Source of the DNA: Neobittarella massiliensis (ex Bilen et al. 2018)
GTDB taxonomy: Bacteria; Bacillota; Clostridia; Oscillospirales; Ruminococcaceae
Direction: 5' to 3'
Assembly: GCF_900289145.1 (NCBI RefSeq)
Contig: NZ_OKQO01000009.1
Span: 1-64,000, forward strand
Length of the DNA stretch: 64,000 nt
The notes under the pieces were generated by a model that saw only the letters and a program-made list of their open reading frames with translations, was not told the DNA's origin and made no database searches. The position numbers were made by a program, and so were the translations under genes. Of the stretch, positions 47,398-56,524 are shown in pieces. Each line of letters begins with the position of its first letter. Position 1 is the first letter of the stretch.

Positions 47398-48051
47398 TTA
47401 CCGGCGTGGGTCCTCTTTTTTTGCCGCGTCATAAAACTGCCGGCACATCTGTTTTAAACGGGGTGCATCGTCTAAAAGTTGTCGCAACGCCTCTAGGTCG
47501 CGGGTATTTTTACCGGTTCGCAGCCACATCTTCACGTAGCCGCCGGGCCCGTACTTGCCGCGCAAATGCTCCCATGCGCGGGCGTACTGGCCGCCAAAAT
47601 TCAGTTGCGGGCAGTGGTCCAGCCCGTACAAAACGGTGCGCCGCACCACCGTCTCAGGGTCCAGGGTGCGGTCGGCCTCGCTGACGATCTCCCCGTAGAT
47701 CGACCGCGGCCGCTCCTTGGCCGAGGCCCGGTGGTCCTCCACCGCCTGGGCCATCGTCTCTATCTGCGGCGGTGAAAACCACTGCCGCAGCCGGCAGTCA
47801 GCCCGCAGTGCCGCGGCCGAGGTCAGGTGGTGGTCCGCCCGCCCCTGCGGGATGCCGATATCGTGGTAGGCGGCGATCGCATACACCATATCGATATCGA
47901 GCGCATACTGCCCACTCAGCTCCCGGGCGATCTCCAAGCTGTTTTCGATCACCGCCTCAATGTGGCGCAGGTCGTGGGCCGCATCGCAGTCACGGTAGCG
48001 GGGCAGCACCCGCTCTTCCAGATAGCGGTGCAGCGACGGTGCCACCGTCAA
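47398..48051 (-). CDS. HD domain phosphohydrolase
   Basis: A 217-residue HD-superfamily protein. Metal residues: the H of AAHDLRHIEAV (about 30), AAYHDIG with the HD pair (about 68), EDH (about 105) and the Asp in SEADRTLDPE (about 125). These form the H...HD...D site of hydrolases acting on nucleotides or phosphate esters. The C-terminal third (KYGPGGYVKMWLRTGKN) is less typical. The start is uncertain: TTG 48051 overlaps the gpsA stop (TTGA) and has AGGTG eight bases upstream; GTG 48060 and GTG 48045 are alternatives. Last gene of the operon. Confidence 0.85.
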   Translation of the reverse strand: MTVAPSLHRYLEERVLPRYRDCDAAHDLRHIEAVIENSLEIARELSGQYALDIDMVYAIAAYHDIGIPQGRADHHLTSAAALRADCRLRQWFSPPQIETMAQAVEDHRASAKERPRSIYGEIVSEADRTLDPETVVRRTVLYGLDHCPQLNFGGQYARAWEHLRGKYGPGGYVKMWLRTGKNTRDLEALRQLLDDAPRLKQMCRQFYDAAKKEDPRR

Positions 48052-49055
48052 TGGAACCACACCTGCTCGGTCTCGTCTTTTTTGGGGCGGGTCATCAGGT
48101 TGGCAATAGCCTTTTTACAGTCCTCCCCCTCGTACAGCACCCGGTACATCTGCTCGGTGATAGGCATCTCCACCCCCATCTTCTGCGACAGGTGGTAGGC
48201 CACCAGCGTCGAGCGGTAGCCCTCTACCGTCATGCCGATCTCCTGTACCGCCTGCTCGGCGGGGGTACCGGCCCCGATGAGCAGGCCGCAGCGCCGATTG
48301 CGCGAATGCATGCTGGTACAGGTGACGATCAGATCCCCCACCCCGGTCAGCCCGGCAAAAGTATCGATGCGCCCGCCCATCTTTACCCCCAGCCGGGCGA
48401 TCTCCGACAGCCCGCGGGTCATCAGCGCCGCCTTGGTGTTGTCGCCCAGGCCCATACCGTCGCTGATACCGGCCGCCAACGCGATCACGTTTTTCAGCGC
48501 GCCGCCCAGCTCCACGCCCACCAGGTCGTCGTTTAAGTAGATGCGCAGGTTGGGGCCCATCAGCAGCTCCTGTACATACTCCGCCGCCTGGCCGCTTTTC
48601 GAGGCCGCCACCAGGCTGGTGGGCACGCCACGGGCCACCTCCTCCGCGTGGGAGGGGCCGGAGAGCACCACCACCGGGTTTTGGGGCAGCTCCTGCTCTA
48701 TCACCTGCGACAGCCGCAAAAAGCTCTCGTCCTCTACTCCCTTAGCCACGCTGGCGATGGTGCAGTGAGGGGCTATATGCCCGGCCACCCGCTGCGCGGT
48801 CTGCCGTATCGCATGGGAGGGGACAGCAAACAGCAAAAGATCCGCCTTCTCTGCTACGGCGATGTCGGTACCCAGCTCTATCTCGGGCTGTATGGCTATG
48901 CCCGGCAACAGTTTTTTGTGCTCCCGGTCGGCTCTCAGCGTCTCGATCTCCGGCGCAAAGGGGCTCCACACGCTCACCTGGTGGCCACAGCTGCAGGCGG
49001 TAACCGCCAGCGCCACGCCAAAACCGCCAGAACCCAAAATCACGATATGTGCCAT
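48048..49055 (-). CDS. gpsA: glycerol-3-phosphate dehydrogenase [NAD(P)+]
   Basis: A 335-residue enzyme that reduces dihydroxyacetone phosphate to sn-glycerol 3-phosphate, the backbone for phospholipids. Dinucleotide loop GSGGFGVALAV (residues 7-17), substrate region LSGPSHAEEVARGVPTSLVAAS near 140 and the catalytic lysine in GVELGGALKNVIALAAGISDGMGLGDNTKAALMTRGL (about 185-215) are all in place; RNRRCG near 252 and EGYRSTLVAYHL follow. ATG 49055 has GAGGAATTGAG upstream. It is nine bases after plsY, which uses its product, the common Gram-positive order der-plsY-gpsA. Confidence 0.96.
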   Translation of the reverse strand: MAHIVILGSGGFGVALAVTACSCGHQVSVWSPFAPEIETLRADREHKKLLPGIAIQPEIELGTDIAVAEKADLLLFAVPSHAIRQTAQRVAGHIAPHCTIASVAKGVEDESFLRLSQVIEQELPQNPVVVLSGPSHAEEVARGVPTSLVAASKSGQAAEYVQELLMGPNLRIYLNDDLVGVELGGALKNVIALAAGISDGMGLGDNTKAALMTRGLSEIARLGVKMGGRIDTFAGLTGVGDLIVTCTSMHSRNRRCGLLIGAGTPAEQAVQEIGMTVEGYRSTLVAYHLSQKMGVEMPITEQMYRVLYEGEDCKKAIANLMTRPKKDETEQVWFH

Positions 49056-49064
49056 CTCAATTCC

Positions 49065-49748
49065 TCACGATCTCTTCTGCTCGTCGGCAGGTTCTCTTTT
49101 CTTTTTCTTGCCAAAGCCCAGCTCCTCACCGCGGATGAGCCGGCCGATGTTGGAGCGGTGCATAAAGATGATGATGGCGGCAAAGATCACCGCGCACACC
49201 GTCAGCGGCACCGGGTCGCGGCCAAACGCCAGCGACACGAAATATGTAACCACCGGGTAGCAGATAGCCATCACCACCGACCCCAGCGATACGATCTTCG
49301 AGGTAAAGGTCACTGCGGCAAAGATCAGCGCCGTAATGGCCACCGACACCGGGTCGATGAGCACCGCCGCCCCGGCCGAGGTGAGCACTCCTTTGCCCCC
49401 TTTAAAGTGAAAATAGATGGGAAAGATATGCCCCAGTATCGCGCAGTAGGCCGCCAGATAGGCGCCGTACATGGGCTCTGCGTGTAATATGTGCGCAAAC
49501 ACCAGCCGACCCACCACCACCGACAGCATGCCTTTGCCCAGGTCACCCACTGCGGTGAACACCGCCGCCTTTTTGCCGGCGGTGCGCAGCACGTTGGTCA
49601 TGCCGGCATTGTGGCTGCCGTACTTGCGCACATCATCTTTTAAAAACAGTTTGCCCACCAGCACCGCAAAGGAGATGCTGCCCAACAAATACGAAAACAG
49701 CATCACCCCGGCAATACCCAGGCAATTTTTCAGCTCAAACACCGCCAT
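49065..49748 (-). CDS. plsY: acyl-phosphate:glycerol-3-phosphate acyltransferase PlsY
   Basis: A 227-residue membrane enzyme that transfers the acyl group of acyl phosphate to glycerol 3-phosphate, the first step in Gram-positive phospholipid synthesis. About six membrane helices are present with the PlsY motifs: GSISFAVLVGKLFLKDDVRKYGSHNAGMTNVLRTAGKKAA (the substrate loop SHNAG-TNVLR), HIFPIYFHFKGGKGVLTSAG and a final FMHRSNIGRLIRGEE. The C-terminus is a Lys/Arg-rich tail. The gene stands between der (21 bases upstream) and gpsA, as expected of cotranscribed lipid genes. Confidence 0.95.
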   Translation of the reverse strand: MAVFELKNCLGIAGVMLFSYLLGSISFAVLVGKLFLKDDVRKYGSHNAGMTNVLRTAGKKAAVFTAVGDLGKGMLSVVVGRLVFAHILHAEPMYGAYLAAYCAILGHIFPIYFHFKGGKGVLTSAGAAVLIDPVSVAITALIFAAVTFTSKIVSLGSVVMAICYPVVTYFVSLAFGRDPVPLTVCAVIFAAIIIFMHRSNIGRLIRGEELGFGKKKKREPADEQKRS

Positions 49749-49769
49749 ACACCCCTTTTCCTGTCAGTC

Positions 49770-51089
49770 TTACTCGCCCCGCTGGCGGACCGAGAGCCGC
49801 ACCGGGGTGCCCTCCAGGTCGTAGGCGTCACGTATCTGGTTCTCTAAATACCGCTGGTACGAAAAATGGAACAGCTCCGCGTCGTTGACAAAGCACACGA
49901 AGTGGGGCGGGTTCGACGAGGCCTGGGTCATATAGTAGATCTTCAGCCTCTTGCCTTTATCGGTGGGCGGCTGTACCCGGGCGGTGGCACTGGCCAAAAT
50001 ATCGTTGAGCACGCCGGTGCTGATGCGGCGGGAGTTGTTGGCATACACCTTTACGATCGTCTCATACAGCTTATCCACCCGCTGTCCGGTCTTGGCCGAG
50101 ATAAATAAGATCGGCGCGTAGGACATGAACGAGAAATCCTGTTCCAGCTTTTTGCGGAAACTCTGCATGGTATGGGTGTCCTTTTCGATCAGGTCCCACT
50201 TGTTCACCGCGATGAGACAGGCCTTGCCCTGTTCGTGGGCGTAGCCGGCCACCTTTGAGTCCTGTTCGGTAAAGCCCTGGGTGGCGTCGATCATCACCAC
50301 CGCCACGTCGGCCCGGTCCACCGCCATAAAGGCCCGCAGCACACTGTACTTCTCCACCGACTCATCCACCTTGCTGCGGCGGCGGATACCGGCGGTATCG
50401 ATAAATACGAACTGGCCGTACTGGTTTTCCACCCGTGAGTCCACAGCGTCGCGGGTGGTGCCGGCAATGTCCGATACGATCATGCGGTCCTCGCCCAAAA
50501 TGCGGTTGACCAGCGAGGACTTGCCGGCGTTGGGCTTGCCGATGACCGCCACCTTGATGGCCTCGTCCTCCTCGTCCTCCTCGGCGCTGCCGGGCAGCTG
50601 ATCCACCACTGCGTCCAGCAGATCGCCGGTGCCGTGGCCGTGGACCGAGGAGACGGCGATGGGGTCGCCCAGCCCCAGATTGTAAAACTCGTACAGCTCT
50701 GCCGGCACCTCACCCACCGAGTCGCACTTGTTCACACACAGCACCACCGGCCGGCCCGATTTGTGCAGCATGGCCGCCACCTCCTGGTCGGTGGCGGTGA
50801 CGCCGTCGCGCAGGTCGGTGACCAAAACGATCACGTCGGCGCTGCTGATAGCCAGCTGGGCCTGCCGGCGGATATGCGACAAAATAATATCGTCCGACTG
50901 GGGCTCGATACCGCCGGTATCCACCAGCATAAAGGTGCGCCCGCCCCAATTGCAGTCGCTGTAAATGCGGTCGCGGGTCACACCGGGGGTATCCTCCACG
51001 ATGGACAGCCGCCGCCCGATGAGTTTATTAAACAGGGTAGATTTGCCCACATTGGGGCGTCCCACTACCGCCACTACTGGTTTTGCCAT
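49770..51089 (-). CDS. der: ribosome biogenesis GTPase Der (EngA)
   Basis: A 439-residue protein with two GTPase domains and a KH-like C-domain, needed for 50S assembly. G1 of domain 1 GRPNVGKS (residues 9-16), G3 DTGG, G4 NKCD. Domain 2 (about 178-345): G1 GKPNAGKS, G3 DTAG, G4 NKWD. The KH-like part (about 355-438) includes KRLKIYYMTQASSNPPHFVCFVND. An acidic linker (EEDEEDEA) separates the two G domains. ATG 51089 follows the DUF512 gene without a gap. Length and order are normal. Confidence 0.97.
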   Translation of the reverse strand: MAKPVVAVVGRPNVGKSTLFNKLIGRRLSIVEDTPGVTRDRIYSDCNWGGRTFMLVDTGGIEPQSDDIILSHIRRQAQLAISSADVIVLVTDLRDGVTATDQEVAAMLHKSGRPVVLCVNKCDSVGEVPAELYEFYNLGLGDPIAVSSVHGHGTGDLLDAVVDQLPGSAEEDEEDEAIKVAVIGKPNAGKSSLVNRILGEDRMIVSDIAGTTRDAVDSRVENQYGQFVFIDTAGIRRRSKVDESVEKYSVLRAFMAVDRADVAVVMIDATQGFTEQDSKVAGYAHEQGKACLIAVNKWDLIEKDTHTMQSFRKKLEQDFSFMSYAPILFISAKTGQRVDKLYETIVKVYANNSRRISTGVLNDILASATARVQPPTDKGKRLKIYYMTQASSNPPHFVCFVNDAELFHFSYQRYLENQIRDAYDLEGTPVRLSVRQRGE

Positions 51090-52394
51090 CTAGTTACCTC
51101 CCAAAACGGCCTCTATAAAGTCGTATCCGTCGTTTTCCACCAGTCGCAGCGAAACGCCCAGCCGCTGCTCCAGCTCTTCTCTGGTGCAGTCGTCTAAAAA
51201 CTTGTCCTGCTCGTGGCGCAGCATACAGCTGGGCACCAACATGCGCTGCGAGAGCAGCTTACCCTGCACCTGGTCGATGATATCGGTGGCGGTGACGAGC
51301 CCCGTCACGGTGATGTTGCCGCCAAAAAAGTTGTTCTCGATCACGTGTACCCGGCACGCCAGGTCCGGGTAGTGTTTTCTGAGTTCCTCCACCATCCAGT
51401 GGATATAGGCGCTGGGCGCCTGCCCGGTGACCAGGTCGCAGGGCACCGGCTGCCGGTCCTTTTGCAGCCGGGCCAGCTCCTCTTTAAACTCGCTCAGCAG
51501 CAGCGCCGTCATACCCACGCCGTTTTCCAGCTGCTCAAAGTCTCCGTAGTAGTCGGTCCCCGGCAGTTCGCGGCCCGACAGCACAAAAAATTCATCGGCC
51601 GGGTAGATCAGGCGGGTGCCGTGGGCAGCCAAAAAGCCGTCGGTAAACTGGTGGATGGTATCCAGCGCCTGTGCGGCAGTCTCCCGGTCAAACGGCTGCA
51701 GCGAAAAGAGGTCCTGCCGGTAGCCGGTCAGCCCCACCGGCACCACCGCCACACTGGACACGCTGGGCCACAGCGCCGACAGGTCGGTCATGGTGCGGGT
51801 GAGCTCTTCCCCGTCGTTTAGCCCCGGGCACAAAACGATCTGGCAGTTGATGTGGATGTCCGCCGCCGCCAGCTGGCGGATGTAATCGAGCTTCTGCCCG
51901 GCAAAACGATTGCCCATCATGCGGCAGCGCAGCTGGGGGTTGGTGGTGTGCACCGAGATGTTGATGGGGCTGATGTGCATCTTGATGATGCGGTCGATCT
52001 CTTTTTGCTTCAGGTTGGTCAGCGTCACGTAGTTGCCAAACAAAAACGAGAGCCGCTCGTCGTCGTCCTTAAAGTACAGGCTCTCCCGCATCCCCTGGGG
52101 CATCTGGTCCACAAAGCAGAAAATACAGTTGTTGGTACAGCTGTGCTGCTTGTCCATCAAATAGGTCTCGAATTCCAGTCCCAGGTCCTCGTCTTCGTCC
52201 TTTTCCACCAGCGCCTCTAACGGGCCGTCCGCCTGCTCAAAAAGCAGTGTCAGGCTGGTCTCGCGGGCGTAGAACTGGTAGTCCAGCACATCCCCGATCT
52301 CGTTGTCGTCTATCTTTAGCAGTCTGTCGCCGGGCACGATACCCAGCTCCTGGGCCAACGAGCCCTCTATCACCTGTTTTACCGTCACTGCCAT
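51090..52394 (-). CDS. DUF512 radical-SAM-type protein (PDZ-like N-terminus)
   Basis: A 434-residue enzyme of unknown reaction. An N-terminal PDZ-like part (VIEGSLAQELGIVPGDRLLKIDDNEIGDVLDYQFY), then a radical-SAM-like cysteine triplet (KQHSCTNNCIFCFVDQMP, the CxxxCxxC site for [4Fe-4S], here C-x4-C-x2-C), NPQLRCRMMGN and the long DUF512 C-domain (about 225-434: LTGYRQDLFSLQPFDRETAAQALD; FSLDDCTREELEQRLGV). The family is broadly conserved in Firmicutes beside der, as here, and suggested roles concern ribosome or RNA modification. ATG 52394 has GGAGAAATG upstream; the frame upstream is not conserved. Confidence 0.92.
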   Translation of the reverse strand: MAVTVKQVIEGSLAQELGIVPGDRLLKIDDNEIGDVLDYQFYARETSLTLLFEQADGPLEALVEKDEDEDLGLEFETYLMDKQHSCTNNCIFCFVDQMPQGMRESLYFKDDDERLSFLFGNYVTLTNLKQKEIDRIIKMHISPINISVHTTNPQLRCRMMGNRFAGQKLDYIRQLAAADIHINCQIVLCPGLNDGEELTRTMTDLSALWPSVSSVAVVPVGLTGYRQDLFSLQPFDRETAAQALDTIHQFTDGFLAAHGTRLIYPADEFFVLSGRELPGTDYYGDFEQLENGVGMTALLLSEFKEELARLQKDRQPVPCDLVTGQAPSAYIHWMVEELRKHYPDLACRVHVIENNFFGGNITVTGLVTATDIIDQVQGKLLSQRMLVPSCMLRHEQDKFLDDCTREELEQRLGVSLRLVENDGYDFIEAVLGGN

Positions 52395-52448
52395 GTCTAC
52401 ATTTCTCCAGTTGTACCACAAGCGGTCCCACCGCTGTATATTGAAGTT

Positions 52449-52454
52449 ATTATA
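52449..52454 (-). promoter_or_regulatory. extended -10 promoter of the DUF512-der-plsY-gpsA operon
   Basis: Minus strand TGATATAAT; the transcript then forms AGCGGTGGGACCGCT (52436-52422) ahead of the first gene. Confidence 0.55.
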
Positions 52455-52514
52455 TCATAAAAGCCCGCACAATATAACCATTTGTGGCCGAATGTGCGCC
52501 GCCTTTGTCTCACG

Positions 52515-52540
52515 AAAAAAGAGAGGGCCAAAACCCTCTC
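52515..52540 (-). terminator. terminator of the DUF177-rpmF unit
   Basis: Minus strand GAGAGGG-TTTTGG-CCCTCTC followed by six T. Confidence 0.88.
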
Positions 52541-52562
52541 CTCTCGTACCCAAAAAAGTTGC

Positions 52563-52745
52563 TTACGCCTCTTTTTTGATGATCTCTTTGCCTTTGTAGT
52601 AGCCGCAGTTTCCACAAACTCTGTGAGGGGTCTTCAGCTCACCACACTGTGGGCATTTGGAAAATGCCGGCATATCCAATTTCCAGACATTGTTGCGCCG
52701 TTTGTCGCGTCTGGCTTTGGACGATTTTCTCTTTGGTACCGCCAT
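52563..52745 (-). CDS. rpmF: 50S ribosomal protein L32
   Basis: A 60-residue ribosomal protein starting MAVPKRKSSKARRDKRRNNVWKLDMP and holding two zinc pairs (CPQCG and CGNCG), the C+ form. ATG 52745 follows AAGGAGGTG. It comes 36 bases after the DUF177 gene, the usual Firmicutes pair. Confidence 0.98.
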   Translation of the reverse strand: MAVPKRKSSKARRDKRRNNVWKLDMPAFSKCPQCGELKTPHRVCGNCGYYKGKEIIKKEA

Positions 52746-52781
52746 GGTCAGCACCTCCTTAACCTTGGTGTCATAAAAAAC

Positions 52782-53273
52782 CTATTGCAATAGCTCTTTT
52801 AAAGCCTCTAGGCGGGGATCTATGGGATCTTTGTCACAGTTGCAGCTCTCGCGGTTCAAGTTGGCACCACATTGGGGGCACAACCCCTTGCAGTCCTCAC
52901 AGCACAGAAGTTTGAGTGGGAATTCCAGCTGTATGTCGGTCAGTGCAAGCCTGTCCAGATTCAGTTTATCACCGTCGACAATGATATCTTCCTCAAAGCC
53001 GTCTATCACCTCTTGGGTGAGAACATGGGTAAATTGGTAGTCAAATACCCGTGTCAGCGGCTCCAGACACCGGTCGCACACACTGTTTACGGTGAAGTGC
53101 GCTCCAAAGCGGATCTCGACGATCTGCGCCCTGTTTTGCGCCACACCTTTCAGGTGTATCTCGACCGGGTCGGGGACAGTACCCGTCAGGTCGCTCAGCG
53201 CAGCCGCGAGCGTGTAGTCGATATCTACTACCTCGCCCTCACTGGCAAACAACCTCTTTAAATCGATAAGCAT
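52782..53273 (-). CDS. DUF177 (YceD) family protein
   Basis: A 163-residue protein of the YceD family, involved in rRNA accumulation or ribosome assembly by genetics in other bacteria. The core shows EIRFGAHFTVNSVCDRCLEPLTRVFDYQFTHVL and later LQLEFPLKLLCCEDCKGLCPQCGANLNRESC, with Cys pairs CxxC that would bind zinc. It is followed by rpmF and preceded by an almost ideal promoter (53301-53329). ATG 53273 follows AAGGAG. Confidence 0.94.
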   Translation of the reverse strand: MLIDLKRLFASEGEVVDIDYTLAAALSDLTGTVPDPVEIHLKGVAQNRAQIVEIRFGAHFTVNSVCDRCLEPLTRVFDYQFTHVLTQEVIDGFEEDIIVDGDKLNLDRLALTDIQLEFPLKLLCCEDCKGLCPQCGANLNRESCNCDKDPIDPRLEALKELLQ

Positions 53274-53300
53274 AATGACTCCTTAGTCCGCCACAGATTA

Positions 53301-53329
53301 ATTATATAGACCAGCCCCCGCTTTGTCAA
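53301..53329 (-). promoter_or_regulatory. consensus sigma-A promoter of the DUF177-rpmF operon
   Basis: Minus strand TTGACA (53329-53324), 17-base spacer, TATAAT (53306-53301). Confidence 0.9.
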
Positions 53330-53414
53330 CCGGCGTTTGCAAAAATCCACCATTTTTGCCGCCTTACCGCTGTCAAAAAGGCATTTTCCGGGGCCGCCTT
53401 CTCATTTTTATCTC

Positions 53415-54314
53415 TTACACCAGCTTGGGGATCCACTGGCTGCGGTCGCCGGGCAGCAGGTCCACCACCGGGATATCGATCAGTGTGTAGCAGCCGGGCT
53501 GGCGCTTAAAGCTGGCCCGGGCGGCGCATACCAGCACCTGGGCGGTGAGCGCGGGGTTGTTGATGTGCATATTGAACTCCAACAGCTGGTTGTGGGTGGT
53601 GCCCGAAACACCTTTGCGCACCAAGTTCACCCCGTGGCCGGTGTCGATCAGCGCCTCTACATCGTCCACCTGCTGCACGTGGGTCTCGTCGTGCACAAAG
53701 TAGTCGTCCTGCAGCACCGCCTGCTTCACCGTCTCAAAGTCTGCCCCGGGGCAGAGCTGCACATACACCATGCGCCGGTGGATGCCGGTACCGGTGGGGA
53801 TGGTCATCGACAGCGCGTTCTCCACCCCGTCGATGGCCTTTACCGCCACCGTATGGCCCATGCTCATGCCGGGGCCAAAGTTGGTGTAGGTGATACCCTT
53901 AGGCGCAATAGCCTGCATCAGGGTGCGCACCACCGAGTCCGAGCCCGGGTCCCACCCGCAGGAGATCACCGACACAGCGCCGTTTTCTTTGGCTACCGGG
54001 TCCAGCTGCTGGCACAGATCCCATATACCGGTGTGGATGTCATAGCTGTCCACCGTGTTGATGCCCATCGCCAAATAGTCGCTGGCGTACTGGGGCACGG
54101 CGCGGGTGGGGGTGCACAAAATAGCCACCTGGGGCTTTTGGCTCAGGTCGCAGATATCGGTGACGATCTCCACGCCCTCGAGCTCCGGCGGCAACCCCTC
54201 TCTGCTGGCGCTGCGGCGCACCAGGCCCACCAGCTCAAAGTCCTCGGCGGCGCGCACCGCCTCCAGCACTGCTCTGCCAATATTGCCATAGCCTACGATC
54301 GCTGCTTTTATCAC
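53415..54314 (-). CDS. ddh: meso-diaminopimelate dehydrogenase
   Basis: A 299-residue NADPH enzyme that makes meso-2,6-diaminopimelate from tetrahydrodipicolinate in one step, a route to lysine and peptidoglycan used by some clostridia. NADPH loop AAIVGYGNIGRAVLEAV (residues 4-20), NADP 2'-phosphate region RRSAS, then VDSYDIHTGIWDLC, SCGWDPGSDSVVRTLM (the characteristic Ddh sequence) and TNFGPGMSMGHTVAVKAI. GTG 54314 has AAAGGAGGAA seven bases upstream. A promoter is at 54356-54385. It is single; the downstream side ends at 53415 without a clear hairpin. Confidence 0.95.
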   Translation of the reverse strand: MIKAAIVGYGNIGRAVLEAVRAAEDFELVGLVRRSASREGLPPELEGVEIVTDICDLSQKPQVAILCTPTRAVPQYASDYLAMGINTVDSYDIHTGIWDLCQQLDPVAKENGAVSVISCGWDPGSDSVVRTLMQAIAPKGITYTNFGPGMSMGHTVAVKAIDGVENALSMTIPTGTGIHRRMVYVQLCPGADFETVKQAVLQDDYFVHDETHVQQVDDVEALIDTGHGVNLVRKGVSGTTHNQLLEFNMHINNPALTAQVLVCAARASFKRQPGCYTLIDIPVVDLLPGDRSQWIPKLV

Positions 54315-54355
54315 GGTCAGTTCCTCCTTTGATCTCACGTATTATCAGGCACCTT

Positions 54356-54385
54356 ATTTTACCCGATTTTTCCCTCTCCCGTCAA
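54356..54385 (-). promoter_or_regulatory. promoter of ddh
   Basis: Minus strand TTGACG (54385-54380), 18-base spacer, TAAAAT (54361-54356). Confidence 0.65.
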
Positions 54386-54512
54386 CCAGAATATGCCGTC
54401 TCCCGCCGCCGTATGTCCGTCCGCCTACCGCTGCCGCAGCCCGCCGCACCGGATGCTGTCGGCCTGGAGTCCATATCGGCCGCCTGCCTCGGCGGCCCCA
54501 GCGGCCCCGCAC

Positions 54513-54547
54513 AAAAAAGAGCCGCCGGCTCATTTTACCGGCAGCTC
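54513..54547 (-). terminator. terminator of the pgi/P-loop unit
   Basis: Minus strand GAGCTGCCGG pairs with CCGGCGGCTC and ends in six T. Confidence 0.88.
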
Positions 54548-54616
54548 TCTCTTTACTTTAACAGCGGTGCGGGGCCCCCCAAAGATCGGGAGATACCGCC
54601 CCTCAAAATCAGGTCC

Positions 54617-55030
54617 TCAGAGGTACTTTCTCACGCTCTCGGGCAGTGCCGCCTCTTCGGCCGACACGGTGAACACGAACTCGATGTCCTTGGCGTCTTT
54701 GAGTTCGTCGATCTCGCCCAGCATCACGCCCAGACCATCCAGGTCTTTCTCGGCGCCGCCTACTTTTAAGATAGAGTCCACAAAGATGTGTGTGATGTCG
54801 TAGTTGCCGGCCATCAGCCCGCACACAAAGCCCAAAAACTCACCAAAGCCCTTGATACCGTACTGGTCGATATCCACCAGTCGCACATTGGTCGCCAGAT
54901 CGTACTGCAGTTTTAATGTTTTATCCAGACAGATGACGTTGCCCGCCGAGGTTTTTGCCGCTTCGTTGATTTGGTCGATGAGAGTCTTGGTCTTGCCGGA
55001 GCCTCTGCTTCCTACGATTATTTTTATCAT
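54617..55030 (-). CDS. P-loop NTPase of unknown function
   Basis: A 137-residue protein. Walker A is GSRGSGKT at residues 7-14, right after the first strand MIKIIV. A Walker B-like strand IFVDSILKVG (about 82) supplies an Asp after four hydrophobics, and IEFVFTVSAEE (about 117) is a further core strand, so it looks like a compact RecA or kinase-type fold. I do not recognise the named family; similar short proteins are found in clostridial genomes. ATG 55030 has TAGGAGG nine bases upstream. It follows pgi by 53 bases without a terminator between, so they are probably cotranscribed. Confidence 0.78.
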   Translation of the reverse strand: MIKIIVGSRGSGKTKTLIDQINEAAKTSAGNVICLDKTLKLQYDLATNVRLVDIDQYGIKGFGEFLGFVCGLMAGNYDITHIFVDSILKVGGAEKDLDGLGVMLGEIDELKDAKDIEFVFTVSAEEAALPESVRKYL

Positions 55031-55083
55031 TGTGGTAACCTCCTATTTTTTAAATGGGGGGCGCGCTGACTGCGCGCTCGCCA

Positions 55084-56424
55084 TCATTCTGCCAGTTCTT
55101 TGTCGATCTCTGCCCGCAGCGCCTCGTACCCGGGTTTGCCCAGCAGCGCGAACATATTGTTTTTGTACCCCTCTACACCGGGCTGGTCAAAGGGATTGAC
55201 CCCCAGCAGGTAGCCGGATATCGCACAGGCTTTTTCGAAGAAGTAGACCAGGTAGCCAAAGGAGTAGTCGTCCATCTTCTCGAGCTCCAGCACCATGTTG
55301 GGCACACCGCCCTTTACGTGGGCCAAAATGGTGCCCTGCATGGCCATCTTGTTCACGCTGGACATATTCTGCCCGGCCAGGAAATTCAGTCCGTCAAAGT
55401 TGCTGGCGTCTTCCTTAATAAAGAAGTCGCTCTTGGGCTGCTGCAGGTCGATGACCGTCTCGAACAGCTGGCGGCGGCCATCCTGGATATACTGGCCCAT
55501 CGAGTGCAGGTCGGTCGAGAAGATGACACTGGCCGGGAACAGCCCCTTGTTGTCTTTTCCCTCGCTCTCGCCGTACAGCTGCTTGAACCACTCGCACATC
55601 TCGCGGAAGCTGGGCTCGTATGCGGCCAGCACCTCCACGCTGTAGCCCTTGTTGTACAGCAGGTTGCGGATCGCCGCATACCGATAGCAGTCGTTTTTGT
55701 CAAGGTCCGGGTCCTCAGCCGCCTTGGCCGAGTCCTGGGCACCGGCCATCACCGCCTCCAGGTCACAGCCGGCCACCGCCATGGGCAAAAGGCCGACCGC
55801 CGTCAGCACCGAGAAACGGCCGCCCACATCGTCGGGGATGACGAAGGTCTCGTAACCGTTTTTGTCCGACAGCTCTTTTAAAGTGCCGCGGGCCTTGTCG
55901 GTGGTGGCGTAGATGCGCTCCTTGGCCCCCTCTACACCGTAGCGCTGCTCCAGCAGTTCCTTAAACACGCGAAACGCCAGCGCCGGCTCGGTGGTGGTGC
56001 CGGATTTGGAGATGACGTTGACCGAGAAGTCCACCCCATCTACCAGCGAGAGGATATCATTGAGATAGGCCGGTGAGATCGTATTGCCCACGAAGTAGAT
56101 GTTCGGGGTATCTTTTTTCAGGGCGTTATAGCTATTGGATTTGATGTACTCGATGGCCGCCCGAGCGCCCAGATACGAGCCGCCGATACCGATGACGATC
56201 AGTGCCTGCGACTGATTTTTGATCTTCTCAGCCGCCGCCTTGATGCGGGCAAATTCCTCTTTGTCATAAGAGAAAGGCAGGTCCACCCAGCCCAAAAAGT
56301 CGTTGCCCAGGCCGGATTTCTGGTGTACCTGCTGGTGAGCAGCCGCCACCAGCGGTGCCAAACCGTCGAGTTCGTGGGGTCTAACAAAGGATCTTAAGTA
56401 CTTGGTATTCAGTTTTACTGACAT
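55084..56424 (-). CDS. pgi: glucose-6-phosphate isomerase
   Basis: A 446-residue glycolytic enzyme. Two SIS-type sugar isomerase halves: [17 protein letters not shown] with the sugar-phosphate loop (about 75-95), [17 protein letters not shown] (about 133), [17 protein letters not shown] (about 200; GGRFS motif), then the catalytic Glu region and the C-terminal [24 protein letters not shown] with the conserved Gln and Lys. It matches the short Firmicutes form (about 450 residues). ATG 56424 follows AGGGGGG, and the promoter is at 56452-56480. Confidence 0.96.
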   Translation of the reverse strand: MSVKLNTKYLRSFVRPHELDGLAPLVAAAHQQVHQKSGLGNDFLGWVDLPFSYDKEEFARIKAAAEKIKNQSQALIVIGIGGSYLGARAAIEYIKSNSYNALKKDTPNIYFVGNTISPAYLNDILSLVDGVDFSVNVISKSGTTTEPALAFRVFKELLEQRYGVEGAKERIYATTDKARGTLKELSDKNGYETFVIPDDVGGRFSVLTAVGLLPMAVAGCDLEAVMAGAQDSAKAAEDPDLDKNDCYRYAAIRNLLYNKGYSVEVLAAYEPSFREMCEWFKQLYGESEGKDNKGLFPASVIFSTDLHSMGQYIQDGRRQLFETVIDLQQPKSDFFIKEDASNFDGLNFLAGQNMSSVNKMAMQGTILAHVKGGVPNMVLELEKMDDYSFGYLVYFFEKACAISGYLLGVNPFDQPGVEGYKNNMFALLGKPGYEALRAEIDKELAE

Positions 56425-56451
56425 TGGACATCCCCCCTATTTGATGTATTC

Positions 56452-56480
56452 ATTTTAGTATACGTAAGCAATATTGTCAA
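56452..56480 (-). promoter_or_regulatory. sigma-A promoter of pgi
   Basis: Minus strand TTGACA (56480-56475), 17-base spacer, TAAAAT (56457-56452). Confidence 0.88.
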
Positions 56481-56524
56481 GTAACAGCACCGTGATGTTC
56501 GGCTTTTTGTATAGTATTTACATT